Assembly: GCA_905187655.1 (NCBI GenBank)
Contig: CAJJIV010000019.1
Span: forward strand, 1 to 14,455
Direction of reading: 5' to 3'
DNA: 14,455 nucleotides
DNA from: an uncultured Eubacteriales bacterium
GTDB taxonomy: Bacteria; Bacillota; Clostridia; Christensenellales; UBA1242
In this document: positions 1-8,251 of the stretch, one piece after another
How positions within the stretch are numbered: the stretch's first letter is position 1
How the letters are laid out: the number at the start of each line of letters is the position of its first letter
Made by a program: the position numbers and the translations under genes
Notes under the pieces: model-generated
Databases searched by the model: none
Told to the model about the DNA's origin: nothing
What the model saw: the letters and a program-made list of their open reading frames with translations, nothing else

Positions 1-9
1 AATATTATT

Positions 10-1236
10 TTAATTTTTATTAAGCGAATCTAAGTAATTTGCAACATCTTCTGCAAAAATTTTAACCTGTTCATATGTCAAACCGCCTTGAAAATATGCG
101 GTATATGGTGGTCTAATTGGTCCATCGCAACTCATTTCTATGCTTGCGCCCTGAACAAATCCGCCTGAAGCCATAATAACATCATCTTCATAACCCGGCA
201 TATAACTTGGTTCTGGTGAAACAAAACTATCAACTGGTGAAGAAAATTGAACTCGCTTAATAAATTCTATCATTTTGTTCTTGTCATTAAAATCAATTCT
301 TCTTATAATATCGTTTGGGATACAATGGACATTTGGATAAGATTTTATGCCAAATTTCTCTAAGACCTTGCCAATTAAAAGGGACCCTTTTAGTGCGTTT
401 TTAACAACACTAGGAGCAATAAAAACACCTTCAAAATAATTTTGATAGCCTGCTACATAACTCCCAACTTCTGCACCAAGTCCAACACCAAAAAGTCTTC
501 CTGCAATGCGGTCAACTAGTTCTTTTTTCCCTGCCACATAGCCTCCAGTTGGTGCAATTCCACCGCCAGCATTTTTAATTAAACTCCCTACAACAATATC
601 AGCGCCTATATCAGTTGGTTCCTTTGTACTAGAAAATGTGCCATAGCAATTATCAACAAAAACAATCACTTCTTTATTAATTTGTTTAACAAACTTAATT
701 GCTTCTGCCAGTTCTTCAATTGAAAAAGTGTCACGAGTGCTATACCCACATGATCGTTGTATATAAATTACATTTGGATTAATTTTTGTCATATATTGCA
801 CAATTGCATCATAATTAAATTTTCCATTATTAAGTTCAACTGCTTTATACTCTACACCATAATCAGACAAAGAACCAATACCCTTTTTGTTTACACAAGG
901 TAAAAGGCTATCGTAAACATCACCAGTTATAGACAAAATTTTGTCACCTGATTTTACAATGCCCATTAAACTTGCACCAAGAGCATGGGTTCCACAGGTA
1001 ATTAGTGGCGAACAAATTGCACTTTCAGCATTAAAAATATTTGCGAATAATTCATTCAATTTAATTTTACCAATATCGCTATAACCATATCCAGATGACC
1101 CATACATATGTTCTAAGGCGATTCTAGATTTTTTAAACGCATTTAATACTTTTTTTTCATTTTCTAGGGCAATATTATCAATTTGTTTAAATAAATTTTC
1201 AAGTTCTTTTTCAGATTCTTCAATTATTTTATTCAT
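10..1236 (-). CDS. Methionine gamma-lyase / aluminium-resistance family PLP enzyme (YnbB-like)
   Basis: A 408-residue protein of the fold-type I PLP-dependent family often labelled 'aluminium resistance protein' or 'methionine gamma-lyase family protein' (B. subtilis YnbB type). Visible marks are the N-terminal YGSSGYGYSDIG stretch (residues 45-56), the cofactor-binding region SPLITCGTHA (76-85), QRSCGY (160-165), the aspartate of VDNCYG (D195) expected to contact the pyridine nitrogen, and the GSLIKNAGGG segment (217-226) whose K221 is the likely Schiff-base lysine. Length is normal for the family. The ATG overlaps the miaA 3' end by 8 nt (ATGAATAA) and is preceded by GGAG at a 7-nt spacing, so translation is probably coupled to miaA. 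It is the last visible gene of the operon; no terminator is seen in the 9 bases left of its stop. The true substrate of this family is poorly settled; a C-S lyase activity on a sulfur amino acid is an inference from the family name only. Confidence 0.9.
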   Translation of the reverse strand: MNKIIEESEKELENLFKQIDNIALENEKKVLNAFKKSRIALEHMYGSSGYGYSDIGKIKLNELFANIFNAESAICSPLITCGTHALGASLMGIVKSGDKILSITGDVYDSLLPCVNKKGIGSLSDYGVEYKAVELNNGKFNYDAIVQYMTKINPNVIYIQRSCGYSTRDTFSIEELAEAIKFVKQINKEVIVFVDNCYGTFSSTKEPTDIGADIVVGSLIKNAGGGIAPTGGYVAGKKELVDRIAGRLFGVGLGAEVGSYVAGYQNYFEGVFIAPSVVKNALKGSLLIGKVLEKFGIKSYPNVHCIPNDIIRRIDFNDKNKMIEFIKRVQFSSPVDSFVSPEPSYMPGYEDDVIMASGGFVQGASIEMSCDGPIRPPYTAYFQGGLTYEQVKIFAEDVANYLDSLNKN

Positions 1237-2146
1237 ACTCTTTCTCCAAAAAGTTGTTAACTAATTTAATAATATTTTCCTTATCATCAAAATTAACCCA
1301 AATAATATTTGGCAATTTTTTAAGGTAAGTAATCTGTCTTTTTGCATAGTTTCTGCTATGTTGCTTAATTAATTCAATTGTTTTTTCTAAGGATTGCATA
1401 TCATTAAGGTAATCAATAACTTCTTTATAACCAATGGCAAGACCACTTTGTAATAACTTTTCTTGACCATACTTTGCAATAAGCGACTTAACTTCATCAA
1501 TAAGGCCATTATCAATCATTTTGTCTACTCTTAAATTAATGGCGTTGTATAAATCTTCTCTTTGTGGTGCAAGACCCAAAAGCAGATAATCATATTTATG
1601 ATTTTTTTCAATCTTTTTAGGGTCTCCACCATTATCTAGAATTTCAAGATATCTTATTACAACTCTTGTTCTATTTTTGTCAACAAGTTTACTTGCTTCT
1701 TTATCTCGCTTTTCTAAAAGGTTAAATAGTTCATCTACCCCATTCTTTTTTAAAAACTCTTCATATTTATTTCGGACTAATGGGTCACTTTCACAATTAC
1801 CAAAAGTAAAATCATTAATTAATGCATTTATATATAGACCGGTGCCACCAACAACAATTGGTAAACATTTTTTTGTCGCAATTTCCACTATACTTTTTTC
1901 GGCAAGTTCTTTCCACATTGACACATTAAATGACTGAGTAGGACTTACCACATTAATTAAATAGTGATTTATGCCTTGCATTTCATCGGTGGTAACCTTT
2001 GCTGTTCCAATATTCATTTCTTTAAAAACTTGCATACTATCGGCAGAAATAATTTCACCATTAAATTTTTTTGCCAATTGAACAGCAAGACTGGTCTTGC
2101 CAGAAGCTGTTGGGCCAACAATAATAACTATTTTTTGTTTACTCAT
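1229..2146 (-). CDS. miaA: tRNA dimethylallyltransferase MiaA
   Basis: A 305-residue tRNA isopentenyltransferase. It transfers a dimethylallyl group from DMAPP to N6 of A37, next to the anticodon of tRNAs reading UNN codons, giving i6A37. The P-loop GPTASGKT is at residues 11-18, followed by SADSMQV (34-40), whose D36 matches the family's catalytic aspartate. The GGTGLY motif is at 100-105, and a KNRTRVVIRYLEI segment and a C-terminal YAKRQITYLKKLPNIIW segment are typical tRNA- and substrate-binding parts. Length is normal. The ATG is preceded by AGGAG with a 5-nt spacing. The TAG stop codon of mutL forms part of the TAGGAG sequence, so mutL termination and miaA initiation lie within one ribosome footprint. 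Its product is the substrate of MiaB, encoded by the first gene of the same operon. In many clostridia and bacilli hfq follows miaA; here a YnbB-like gene follows directly. Confidence 0.97.
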   Translation of the reverse strand: MSKQKIVIIVGPTASGKTSLAVQLAKKFNGEIISADSMQVFKEMNIGTAKVTTDEMQGINHYLINVVSPTQSFNVSMWKELAEKSIVEIATKKCLPIVVGGTGLYINALINDFTFGNCESDPLVRNKYEEFLKKNGVDELFNLLEKRDKEASKLVDKNRTRVVIRYLEILDNGGDPKKIEKNHKYDYLLLGLAPQREDLYNAINLRVDKMIDNGLIDEVKSLIAKYGQEKLLQSGLAIGYKEVIDYLNDMQSLEKTIELIKQHSRNYAKRQITYLKKLPNIIWVNFDDKENIIKLVNNFLEKEYE

Positions 2147-2154
2147 TTACACTC

Positions 2155-4185
2155 CTACACTATTCTTTTAAACCATTTTTCAATTTGGTCTTTAGTGATT
2201 TTAATTACAATTGGTCTACCGTGTGGGCATAATAGTTGTGTTTCTTTTTCATCTAAGGTATTAATTAGATATTTAATTTCGGAGTCGGCCAGGCTATCTC
2301 CACCCTTAACAGCCGATTTGCAAGCCATAGTTGCAATCCTGTGTCTTAGTTCTTTTTTTACGGTAATTTTACTTTCATTTTTAAGATCTTTTAAAATCTC
2401 AGCAAAAAATTCTTTCAAATTAATATCATTCAACAAAACGGGAACTGCTGAAACTTTAAACGAACTTGCACCAAAGTATTCAATTGAAAAACCTAATGCA
2501 TTAAGATCATCTAGGTGATTTGTTATATAATTTTCTTCAATAGGATTTAAATTTAAAATATATGGAACAACTAATTCTTGACTATAAAGTTCTTGCTTGT
2601 CTAATTCATCCATATATTTATCAAAAAGAATACGCTCGTGCCCTGCGTGTTGGTCAATTAGAAGCAAGGTTTCTTGCCTTTCAAGCAATAAATAAGTGTT
2701 AAATAATTTACCAATTATACGATATTGTTGTTCATTAAAATATTCTTCTTTGGTATACTGATTACAATAGATGTCAGCTGATAACTGTTCACCTGCACTT
2801 TGTGTTTCATAACTTTCGTTCATTTGTTCTAAAAGTTTACTGCCAAGTGATATACCACTCTTAAATTCATCATCGTTATGAAGAATATTTAGTGCAGAAA
2901 ATAATTCTCTTCGTTGCTTAACAAGCTCTTCTGGTTCATTTACAAAATCTTTACTATTTAATGAATAACTATATGTATTTTCATCTAAATTTTGTTTAAC
3001 ACTTTGCATAGAGTAACTACTATTTCTATCATCATCTTCTATGCTTATAGTTGGCTCAGTACTTGCTAATTTTTCTTTGATTTCGGCACAATCTTGTTCG
3101 TTAATGCTTAATCTGTTGTCTTTGTATTCTGATATGCCAGGATTATTATTGTTGATACTAGCACTATCATTCATTTTGTTGTCCACAATATTAACAGCAA
3201 AATCTAGTCCATTAATTTTTCTGTTTACCGCTTCAAAGGTCTTTATATAAATATCACTGTTGTTTGAAAACCTAACTTCCATTTTATTAGGATGTACATT
3301 AACATCAACAAATTCATAGTCTATATCCATATATATACAATAGAATGGAAATTGCTTTTTCATTAAAAAGCCACCATATGCATTAAATACAGCACTTTGT
3401 ATAGTAGAATTAAAAACATATCTATTATTAATAATAAGAGTTTCATAAGTTTTATTTGGCTTAGAAAATTCAGGCTTACCTAAGTAACCATAAATTTTAA
3501 GATAGCCATAATCTTGCTCAAAATATACCGTTTTCTCTACTGCTTCTTTACCATATACAACATAAAGAGCATCTTGCATACCTTTGCCAGAAGATGCAAA
3601 TTTTTGTTTGCCATCAACAATATATTTAATAATTACAAAAGGGTTTGCCAAAATAAACCTAGAAACTAAGTTTGTAATTTCGCCTTCTTCTGTCTTTGGC
3701 TTCTTTAAAAATTTAGCACGTGCTGGAACATTAAAAAATAAATCTTCAACCAAAATATCGGTACCATTGCTTGCACCAACTTGATTAGCTTCTTCAAAGA
3801 CACCACCATTAACAGAAATTGTTCCGCCAGTTTCAGCATCTGCCGTTTTACTGGTTAACTTTACCTTACTAACTGCCCCAATAGACGCAAGTGCTTCACC
3901 CCTGAACCCAAGAGTTTTTATACTAGATAAATCTTCAGCTGAAGAAATTTTGCTAGTTGCATGTGGCAAAAAAGCCTTTTTAAGGTCATCATAATAAATT
4001 CCTGAGCCATTATCTGTAACCCTAATTTTAGTTATTCCACCATTTTCTACTTCAATTGTAATATTAGTGCTTCCGGCATCTATTGAATTTTCCACAAGTT
4101 CCTTTACAATAGAAGCAGGACGCTCAACAACTTCGCCCGCCGCAATCTTATTGTAAATACTAGGTTTCAAACAATTTATACGCAT
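2155..4185 (-). CDS. mutL: DNA mismatch repair protein MutL (endonuclease type)
   Basis: A 676-residue MutL. The GHKL ATPase domain is N-terminal: NKIAAGEVVERPAS (12-25), catalytic E29 and N33 in KELVENSIDAG, D58 in VTDNGSGI (56-63), TLGFRGEALASIG (91-103) and DLFFNVPARAKFLK (148-161). A Ser/Asn/Glu-rich linker runs from roughly 330 to 480. The C-terminal dimerisation domain carries the metal-dependent nicking motifs DQHAGHERILFD (511-522), ACKSAVK (621-627) and CPHGRP (653-658). These are the marks of MutL proteins that nick DNA themselves in bacteria without MutH. The last position of the DQHA motif, usually Glu in DQHA(x)2E(x)4E, is Asp522 here. MutL acts after MutS recognises a mismatch, and mutS is 21 nt upstream in the same operon. 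A GGGGAG sequence about 10 nt before the ATG is a modest ribosome binding site. The gene is intact. Confidence 0.97.
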   Translation of the reverse strand: MRINCLKPSIYNKIAAGEVVERPASIVKELVENSIDAGSTNITIEVENGGITKIRVTDNGSGIYYDDLKKAFLPHATSKISSAEDLSSIKTLGFRGEALASIGAVSKVKLTSKTADAETGGTISVNGGVFEEANQVGASNGTDILVEDLFFNVPARAKFLKKPKTEEGEITNLVSRFILANPFVIIKYIVDGKQKFASSGKGMQDALYVVYGKEAVEKTVYFEQDYGYLKIYGYLGKPEFSKPNKTYETLIINNRYVFNSTIQSAVFNAYGGFLMKKQFPFYCIYMDIDYEFVDVNVHPNKMEVRFSNNSDIYIKTFEAVNRKINGLDFAVNIVDNKMNDSASINNNNPGISEYKDNRLSINEQDCAEIKEKLASTEPTISIEDDDRNSSYSMQSVKQNLDENTYSYSLNSKDFVNEPEELVKQRRELFSALNILHNDDEFKSGISLGSKLLEQMNESYETQSAGEQLSADIYCNQYTKEEYFNEQQYRIIGKLFNTYLLLERQETLLLIDQHAGHERILFDKYMDELDKQELYSQELVVPYILNLNPIEENYITNHLDDLNALGFSIEYFGASSFKVSAVPVLLNDINLKEFFAEILKDLKNESKITVKKELRHRIATMACKSAVKGGDSLADSEIKYLINTLDEKETQLLCPHGRPIVIKITKDQIEKWFKRIV

Positions 4186-4206
4186 TGTTTTTTGTCTCCC
4201 CTTTTC

Positions 4207-6837
4207 CTATTTTTTTACTTTATCAACTAAATTTTGCAAGGTAGAAAAAGCCACTAATGGCGAAACGGTGTTCATATCAATGTCACTAAGAATATTCAAT
4301 ACTTCAGTAACATTAATATTTTCTTTGGTCTTAGAACTTGTCAAAGTCTTCTCATTAAAACTATTTTTTGTTGCAGAACTATTTGCAGTCTCTTGAAAAT
4401 ATAAAATCTCCTTTGCTCTTGCTATTATCTCTTCTGGAAGCCCTGCAAGTTTAGCAACTTCAATACCAAAGCTCTTATTTGCACTCCCTCTTGCAATCTT
4501 GTGCAAAAAGATAATGTTATTATTAACTTCTTTAACAAGTACTCTATAATTTTTTACCCCTTCTATTTTGCCTTCAAGGTCAGTTAGTTCGTGGTAATGG
4601 GTTGCAAATAAAGTTTTACAAGTTAAATGTTTGGATAAATATTCTACAACACTCCATGCAATACTTAATCCATCGTAAGTAGAAGTCCCTCTACCAACTT
4701 CATCTAATAACAACAAACTTTGTTTAGTTGCATTATTCAAAATGCCAGCAACTTCTGTCATTTCAACCATAAACGTACTTTGTCCAAATGCCAAATCATC
4801 ACTTGCACCAATTCTTGTAAAAATTCGATCTGTTATAGCAATACTAGCAGATTTTGCAGGAACAAAAGAACCAATGTGTGCTAAAAGTGTAATTATGGCA
4901 ACTTGGCGCATATAAGTGCTTTTACCAGCCATATTAGGGCCAGTTATAATCATTGTTCGGTCTTCTTCGCTGTCTAAATAGCAGTCGTTAGGGACAAAAT
5001 CATTTCCATTTAATAGTTGTTCAATTACTGGGTGCCTACCACTTACTATTTCAATTTTGTTTATGCTATTATTAATAATTGGTCTACAATAATTGCCTTC
5101 TTTGGCAACAATGGCAAAAGCAATTAAAGTATCAATTACTGCAATTGCTTTAGATAATTGTTGTAAAAGTGGAACTTTACTTTGTAAAAAGGACTTAATT
5201 TCAGCATAAAGATTTGCTTCAAGTACAATGGCATTTTGAGTACAATTTAAAATCTTGTCTTCCATAACTTTAAGTTCTTCATTAATAAATCGTTCACCAT
5301 TTGTGGTAGTTTGTCTTCTTATCCAGTTTTTAGGAACAAGGTCAACTTGCCCCTTAGATACTTCTATGTAATAACCAAATACACGGTTATAAGAAACTCT
5401 TACGTTTTTAATACCTGTTTCTTGTTTAATTTTTGCTTCAAGTTCAATTAACCATTGTTGTCCCATAAGACCAGCATTGTTATAGTCATCTAATGTTCTG
5501 TCAAATCCAGCCTTAATATATCCACCTTCTTTTAAAGTAGTTGGTGGGTCATCTTTAATGCTTCGTTCAAGTATGTCAATAATGTCATCAAAATTACCCA
5601 AATTTGATAATTGCAATTTTAATAAGGAACAAGTAACAGAATTTGATAATTGTTTTTTTAACTCATTAGCTTTAATTAGTGAGCCTTTAAGAGAAACGCA
5701 GTCTTTAGGCATAATGTTGCCATATGCAATTTTACCAGTAACTCTTTCAATGTCGTAGATTGAACTTAATGTTGCACTAACTTCATCAACCAACATTTGC
5801 TTATTTAATAACTCTTCTACTGCATCTAATCGGTCGTTAATTATGTTTTCATCTCTTACCGGCTCTTCTATGTAAGACCTAAGAAGCCTTGCACCCATAC
5901 TTGTTTTTGTTCTATCAAAAAGCCCTATTAAAGAACCTTTTTTCTTTCTAGTAGTCATGTTTTCGGTTAGTTCAAGGTTTCTTCTTGTGTTAGAATCAAG
6001 GTATAAATATAATTCAGATTTTTCCTTGTAAATTTTGTTTATATTAGAAAGTAATCTTTTTTGTGTTTCATTTAAATATTCAATTAGACCGCCCACGCTC
6101 ATTACAATTTCTTTGTCATCATCAGTTAAATCAAAAACAGAAAGATTTGCTACACCGAACTGAACTTTACAAGTCTTTAATGCTTGACTATATCCAAAAG
6201 CATAATCTTCATATTGCGAAAATTTAGGAACAATTCCAAGTTTTACCAGTTGAATTTTGTCTTCTAATTGTTTTGCTTCAGAATTTACAATAATTTCACT
6301 TGGCTTTACTCTGGACAAAGTATCCTCCAAAGTCTTAATGCTATCACATTTAATTGCATTTAGCTTGCCAGTTGTTATATCTGCATAAGAAACACCCAAA
6401 CCATTACCCTTTTTAGCTATAGACATTATGTAATTGTTTGTTTTTTCATCTAGGTTTTCGGTAAGCGTTCCTGCAGTAACGATCTTAACTACTTCTCGTT
6501 CCATTATTTCACTTGGTTTAGTTAGTGATGGGTCACCCATTTGGTTGCAAACTGCAACTTTGTAACCTGCTTGGACAAGTTTTGGTAAATAGTTGTCTAT
6601 TGCATGAATAGGAATTCCACACATAGGTGCTCGGTCGTTCCCTTTTCCACATTCTTTTCCTGTTAGGGTTAGGTCTAGTACCTTAGATGCAATAATGGCA
6701 TCATCAAAAAACATTTCATAGAAGTCGCCAAGTTGATAAAACAAAATTGCATCACCATATAGTTGACTTGCTTCAAGATACTTACGCATCATTGGCGAAT
6801 ATTTGTCTTTTTGTGCAATAATATTAGAATTTACCAT
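4207..6837 (-). CDS. mutS: DNA mismatch repair protein MutS
   Basis: An 876-residue MutS that binds mispairs and small loops and recruits MutL in an ATP-dependent way. The mismatch-reading F-x-E motif is F39-Y-E41 in GDFYEMFF near the N-terminus. The C-terminal ABC-type ATPase has the Walker A motif GPNMAGKST (633-641), the Walker B/signature stretch DEVGRGTSTYDG starting at D712, and the FATHYHEL motif (744-751). Connector, core and clamp regions lie between. The length matches the long MutS1 type with a C-terminal tail. I do not see an obvious QLSLF-type beta-clamp motif in the tail after residue ~810, but short motifs are easy to miss by eye. The ATG at 6837 overlaps the end of miaB by 14 nt, with no clear Shine-Dalgarno sequence, so initiation probably depends on ribosomes finishing miaB. 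Internal Met16/Met17 lie inside the conserved YSPMM segment and are too late to be the start. Confidence 0.97.
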   Translation of the reverse strand: MVNSNIIAQKDKYSPMMRKYLEASQLYGDAILFYQLGDFYEMFFDDAIIASKVLDLTLTGKECGKGNDRAPMCGIPIHAIDNYLPKLVQAGYKVAVCNQMGDPSLTKPSEIMEREVVKIVTAGTLTENLDEKTNNYIMSIAKKGNGLGVSYADITTGKLNAIKCDSIKTLEDTLSRVKPSEIIVNSEAKQLEDKIQLVKLGIVPKFSQYEDYAFGYSQALKTCKVQFGVANLSVFDLTDDDKEIVMSVGGLIEYLNETQKRLLSNINKIYKEKSELYLYLDSNTRRNLELTENMTTRKKKGSLIGLFDRTKTSMGARLLRSYIEEPVRDENIINDRLDAVEELLNKQMLVDEVSATLSSIYDIERVTGKIAYGNIMPKDCVSLKGSLIKANELKKQLSNSVTCSLLKLQLSNLGNFDDIIDILERSIKDDPPTTLKEGGYIKAGFDRTLDDYNNAGLMGQQWLIELEAKIKQETGIKNVRVSYNRVFGYYIEVSKGQVDLVPKNWIRRQTTTNGERFINEELKVMEDKILNCTQNAIVLEANLYAEIKSFLQSKVPLLQQLSKAIAVIDTLIAFAIVAKEGNYCRPIINNSINKIEIVSGRHPVIEQLLNGNDFVPNDCYLDSEEDRTMIITGPNMAGKSTYMRQVAIITLLAHIGSFVPAKSASIAITDRIFTRIGASDDLAFGQSTFMVEMTEVAGILNNATKQSLLLLDEVGRGTSTYDGLSIAWSVVEYLSKHLTCKTLFATHYHELTDLEGKIEGVKNYRVLVKEVNNNIIFLHKIARGSANKSFGIEVAKLAGLPEEIIARAKEILYFQETANSSATKNSFNEKTLTSSKTKENINVTEVLNILSDIDMNTVSPLVAFSTLQNLVDKVKK

Positions 6838-8164
6838 ATAAAACTGTCAGTTTAGACTTAGTTATAGTAACCTGTCTAAAGTCTCCTATATAACTTTCGG
6901 CACTTGCATCTTTTTCAAGTGCAACATAAACGTTTTTGTTTTGTTCACTAGAACAAGCCAAATAGTTTTTATTTGTTCCTTCAATTAAAACTTCAATAGT
7001 TTTTCCAACCTGTGATTCTGAAATTTTAGAAGCAATCTCTCGTTCTAATTCAATTAATTTTGCAAGTCGTTCCTTTTTGATGGCAAGTGGAATTTGGTTT
7101 TCCATTTTGTCAGCAACTGTTCCCTTCCGCCTGCTATAAATAAAACCAAAAATTTGCTGATATCCAACTTCTTTAATTAGGGATAGAGTTTCATTAAAAT
7201 CTTCTTCGGCTTCTCCAGGAAAACCAACAATAATATCGGTAGTTAAACCAACATCAGGAATTTTTTCTTTAATTTTTTTAATAATAGAAAGATAATGTTC
7301 TCTTGTATATTTTCGGTTCATTTTATCTAATATTAAAGAACTGCCACTTTGAACAGGCAAATGAATGCTATGGCAAATATGTTTAGAATTTGCTATTGTA
7401 TCAATCAGCTCATCAGATAAATCTTTTGGGTGACTAGTCATAAATCTAAGCCTAAATTTATAATCAAACTTATCTATTGCTTTAAGCAAATTAGGAAATG
7501 AAACATTTTCATCTTCAATATCATTTCCATAAGAATTTACATTTTGACCTAGCAATGTAATTTGTTTGTAGCCTTCATTTAATAAACTCTTCACTTCATC
7601 TAAAATGTCTTGCATTGGTCTAGATATTTCTCTGCCTCTGACATATGGCACAATACAATAAGTGCAATAATTGTTGCAACCAAAAGAAATGTTAACATAA
7701 GCATTTACCCCACTTGTTCGATAAAACTCGTTAGCATCTTTACCACTTTCTCTTTTATCAATAATTGCAATTTTACTTTTGTTTTCCTTATACCAGGATA
7801 AAAATATTTCTTTAAAATCAACAAGATTATGCGTTCCGATAATTATGTCTATAAAAGGAAATCTTTTTTTAAGTTCTTCGGCTCTACTATCTTGTTGTGT
7901 CATACACCCTGCGACAGCCAAACATTTAAGTTTTCCAGATTTTTTGTTCGCTTTAAGGTTCCCAATAAAACTTTCTATTTTCTTTTCGGCACTTTCTCTA
8001 ATAGTGCAAGTATTTATTACAACTATGTCAGCATCTTTAGCATCGCTTGCCTCGCTCATCTTTAATGAAGAAAGCATACCAGCAAACTTTTCACTTTCGT
8101 GAACATTCATCTGACAACCAAATGTTTGTATAAAATATTTCCAATTAAATTCATTTTTTTCCAT
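6824..8164 (-). CDS. miaB: tRNA-2-methylthio-N6-dimethylallyladenosine synthase MiaB
   Basis: A 446-residue radical-SAM methylthiotransferase that converts i6A37 (the product of MiaA) to ms2i6A37 in tRNA. The N-terminal MTTase domain carries three cysteines expected to hold the auxiliary 4Fe-4S cluster: C17 in TFGCQMN, C53 in NTCTIRESAE and C87 in AGCMTQ. The radical-SAM cluster motif CxxxCxxC is C163-C167-C170 (FGCNNYCTYC), followed by VPYVRGREISR. A TRAM-like RNA-binding domain forms the last ~70 residues (from about SQVGKTIEVLIEG). The absence of other extensions and the hallmark residues favour MiaB over the paralogues MtaB and RimO. This is the promoter-proximal gene of the operon. Its ATG lies only 8 nt past a perfect TATAAT, so the mRNA probably has no or almost no leader and no Shine-Dalgarno sequence; no other in-frame start is close by. 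Confidence 0.96.
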   Translation of the reverse strand: MEKNEFNWKYFIQTFGCQMNVHESEKFAGMLSSLKMSEASDAKDADIVVINTCTIRESAEKKIESFIGNLKANKKSGKLKCLAVAGCMTQQDSRAEELKKRFPFIDIIIGTHNLVDFKEIFLSWYKENKSKIAIIDKRESGKDANEFYRTSGVNAYVNISFGCNNYCTYCIVPYVRGREISRPMQDILDEVKSLLNEGYKQITLLGQNVNSYGNDIEDENVSFPNLLKAIDKFDYKFRLRFMTSHPKDLSDELIDTIANSKHICHSIHLPVQSGSSLILDKMNRKYTREHYLSIIKKIKEKIPDVGLTTDIIVGFPGEAEEDFNETLSLIKEVGYQQIFGFIYSRRKGTVADKMENQIPLAIKKERLAKLIELEREIASKISESQVGKTIEVLIEGTNKNYLACSSEQNKNVYVALEKDASAESYIGDFRQVTITKSKLTVLYGKF

Positions 8165-8201
8165 AATGTAATATTATACAATGAAAAATATTATTTTTCA
8201 A
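8165..8201 (-). promoter_or_regulatory. Promoter of the miaB-mutS-mutL-miaA operon, giving a (near-)leaderless mRNA
   Basis: Reading the minus strand, TTGAAA (8201-8196) and TATAAT (8178-8173) are separated by exactly 17 bp. This is a near-consensus sigma-A promoter in the short gap between the divergent miaB and PBP genes. Only 8 bases (ATTACATT) separate the -10 box from the miaB ATG, so the expected start of transcription falls at or within a base or two of the start codon. The boxes are seen directly; their use is inferred. Confidence 0.72.
8182..8200. promoter_or_regulatory. Perfect 19-bp palindrome inside the miaB promoter (candidate operator)
   Basis: TGAAAAATA-T-TATTTTTCA is a perfect inverted repeat of two 9-base arms around a central T. 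It covers most of the spacer and part of the -35 box of the miaB promoter and also lies just upstream of the divergent PBP gene. A protein bound here would block miaB transcription and could affect PBP expression. The arms are almost pure A/T, so chance is a real alternative in such AT-rich DNA. No regulator is encoded in the window. Confidence 0.35.
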
Positions 8202-8251
8202 CTAATTAAGCAAATTTGAATAATACTATTAAACTTATAAATACTAATAAT

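Noticed and set aside
1677..2518. Long plus-strand open frames opposite miaA and mutL (86 and 184 residues)
   Set aside because: They lie antisense to well-supported genes, have no recognisable domains or ribosome binding sites, and their length reflects the codon bias of the real genes.
8150..8177. TTCATT-16 bp-TATTAT as a plus-strand PBP promoter
   Set aside because: The -35 is poor, both boxes lie in A/T-rich sequence that includes the miaB start, and such matches are expected by chance here.
8181..8219. A 13-codon ATG frame in the miaB/PBP gap as a leader peptide
   Set aside because: It has no ribosome binding site, no regulatory amino-acid run and no paired attenuator structure, and its codons coincide with the palindrome. 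Chance is the simplest explanation.
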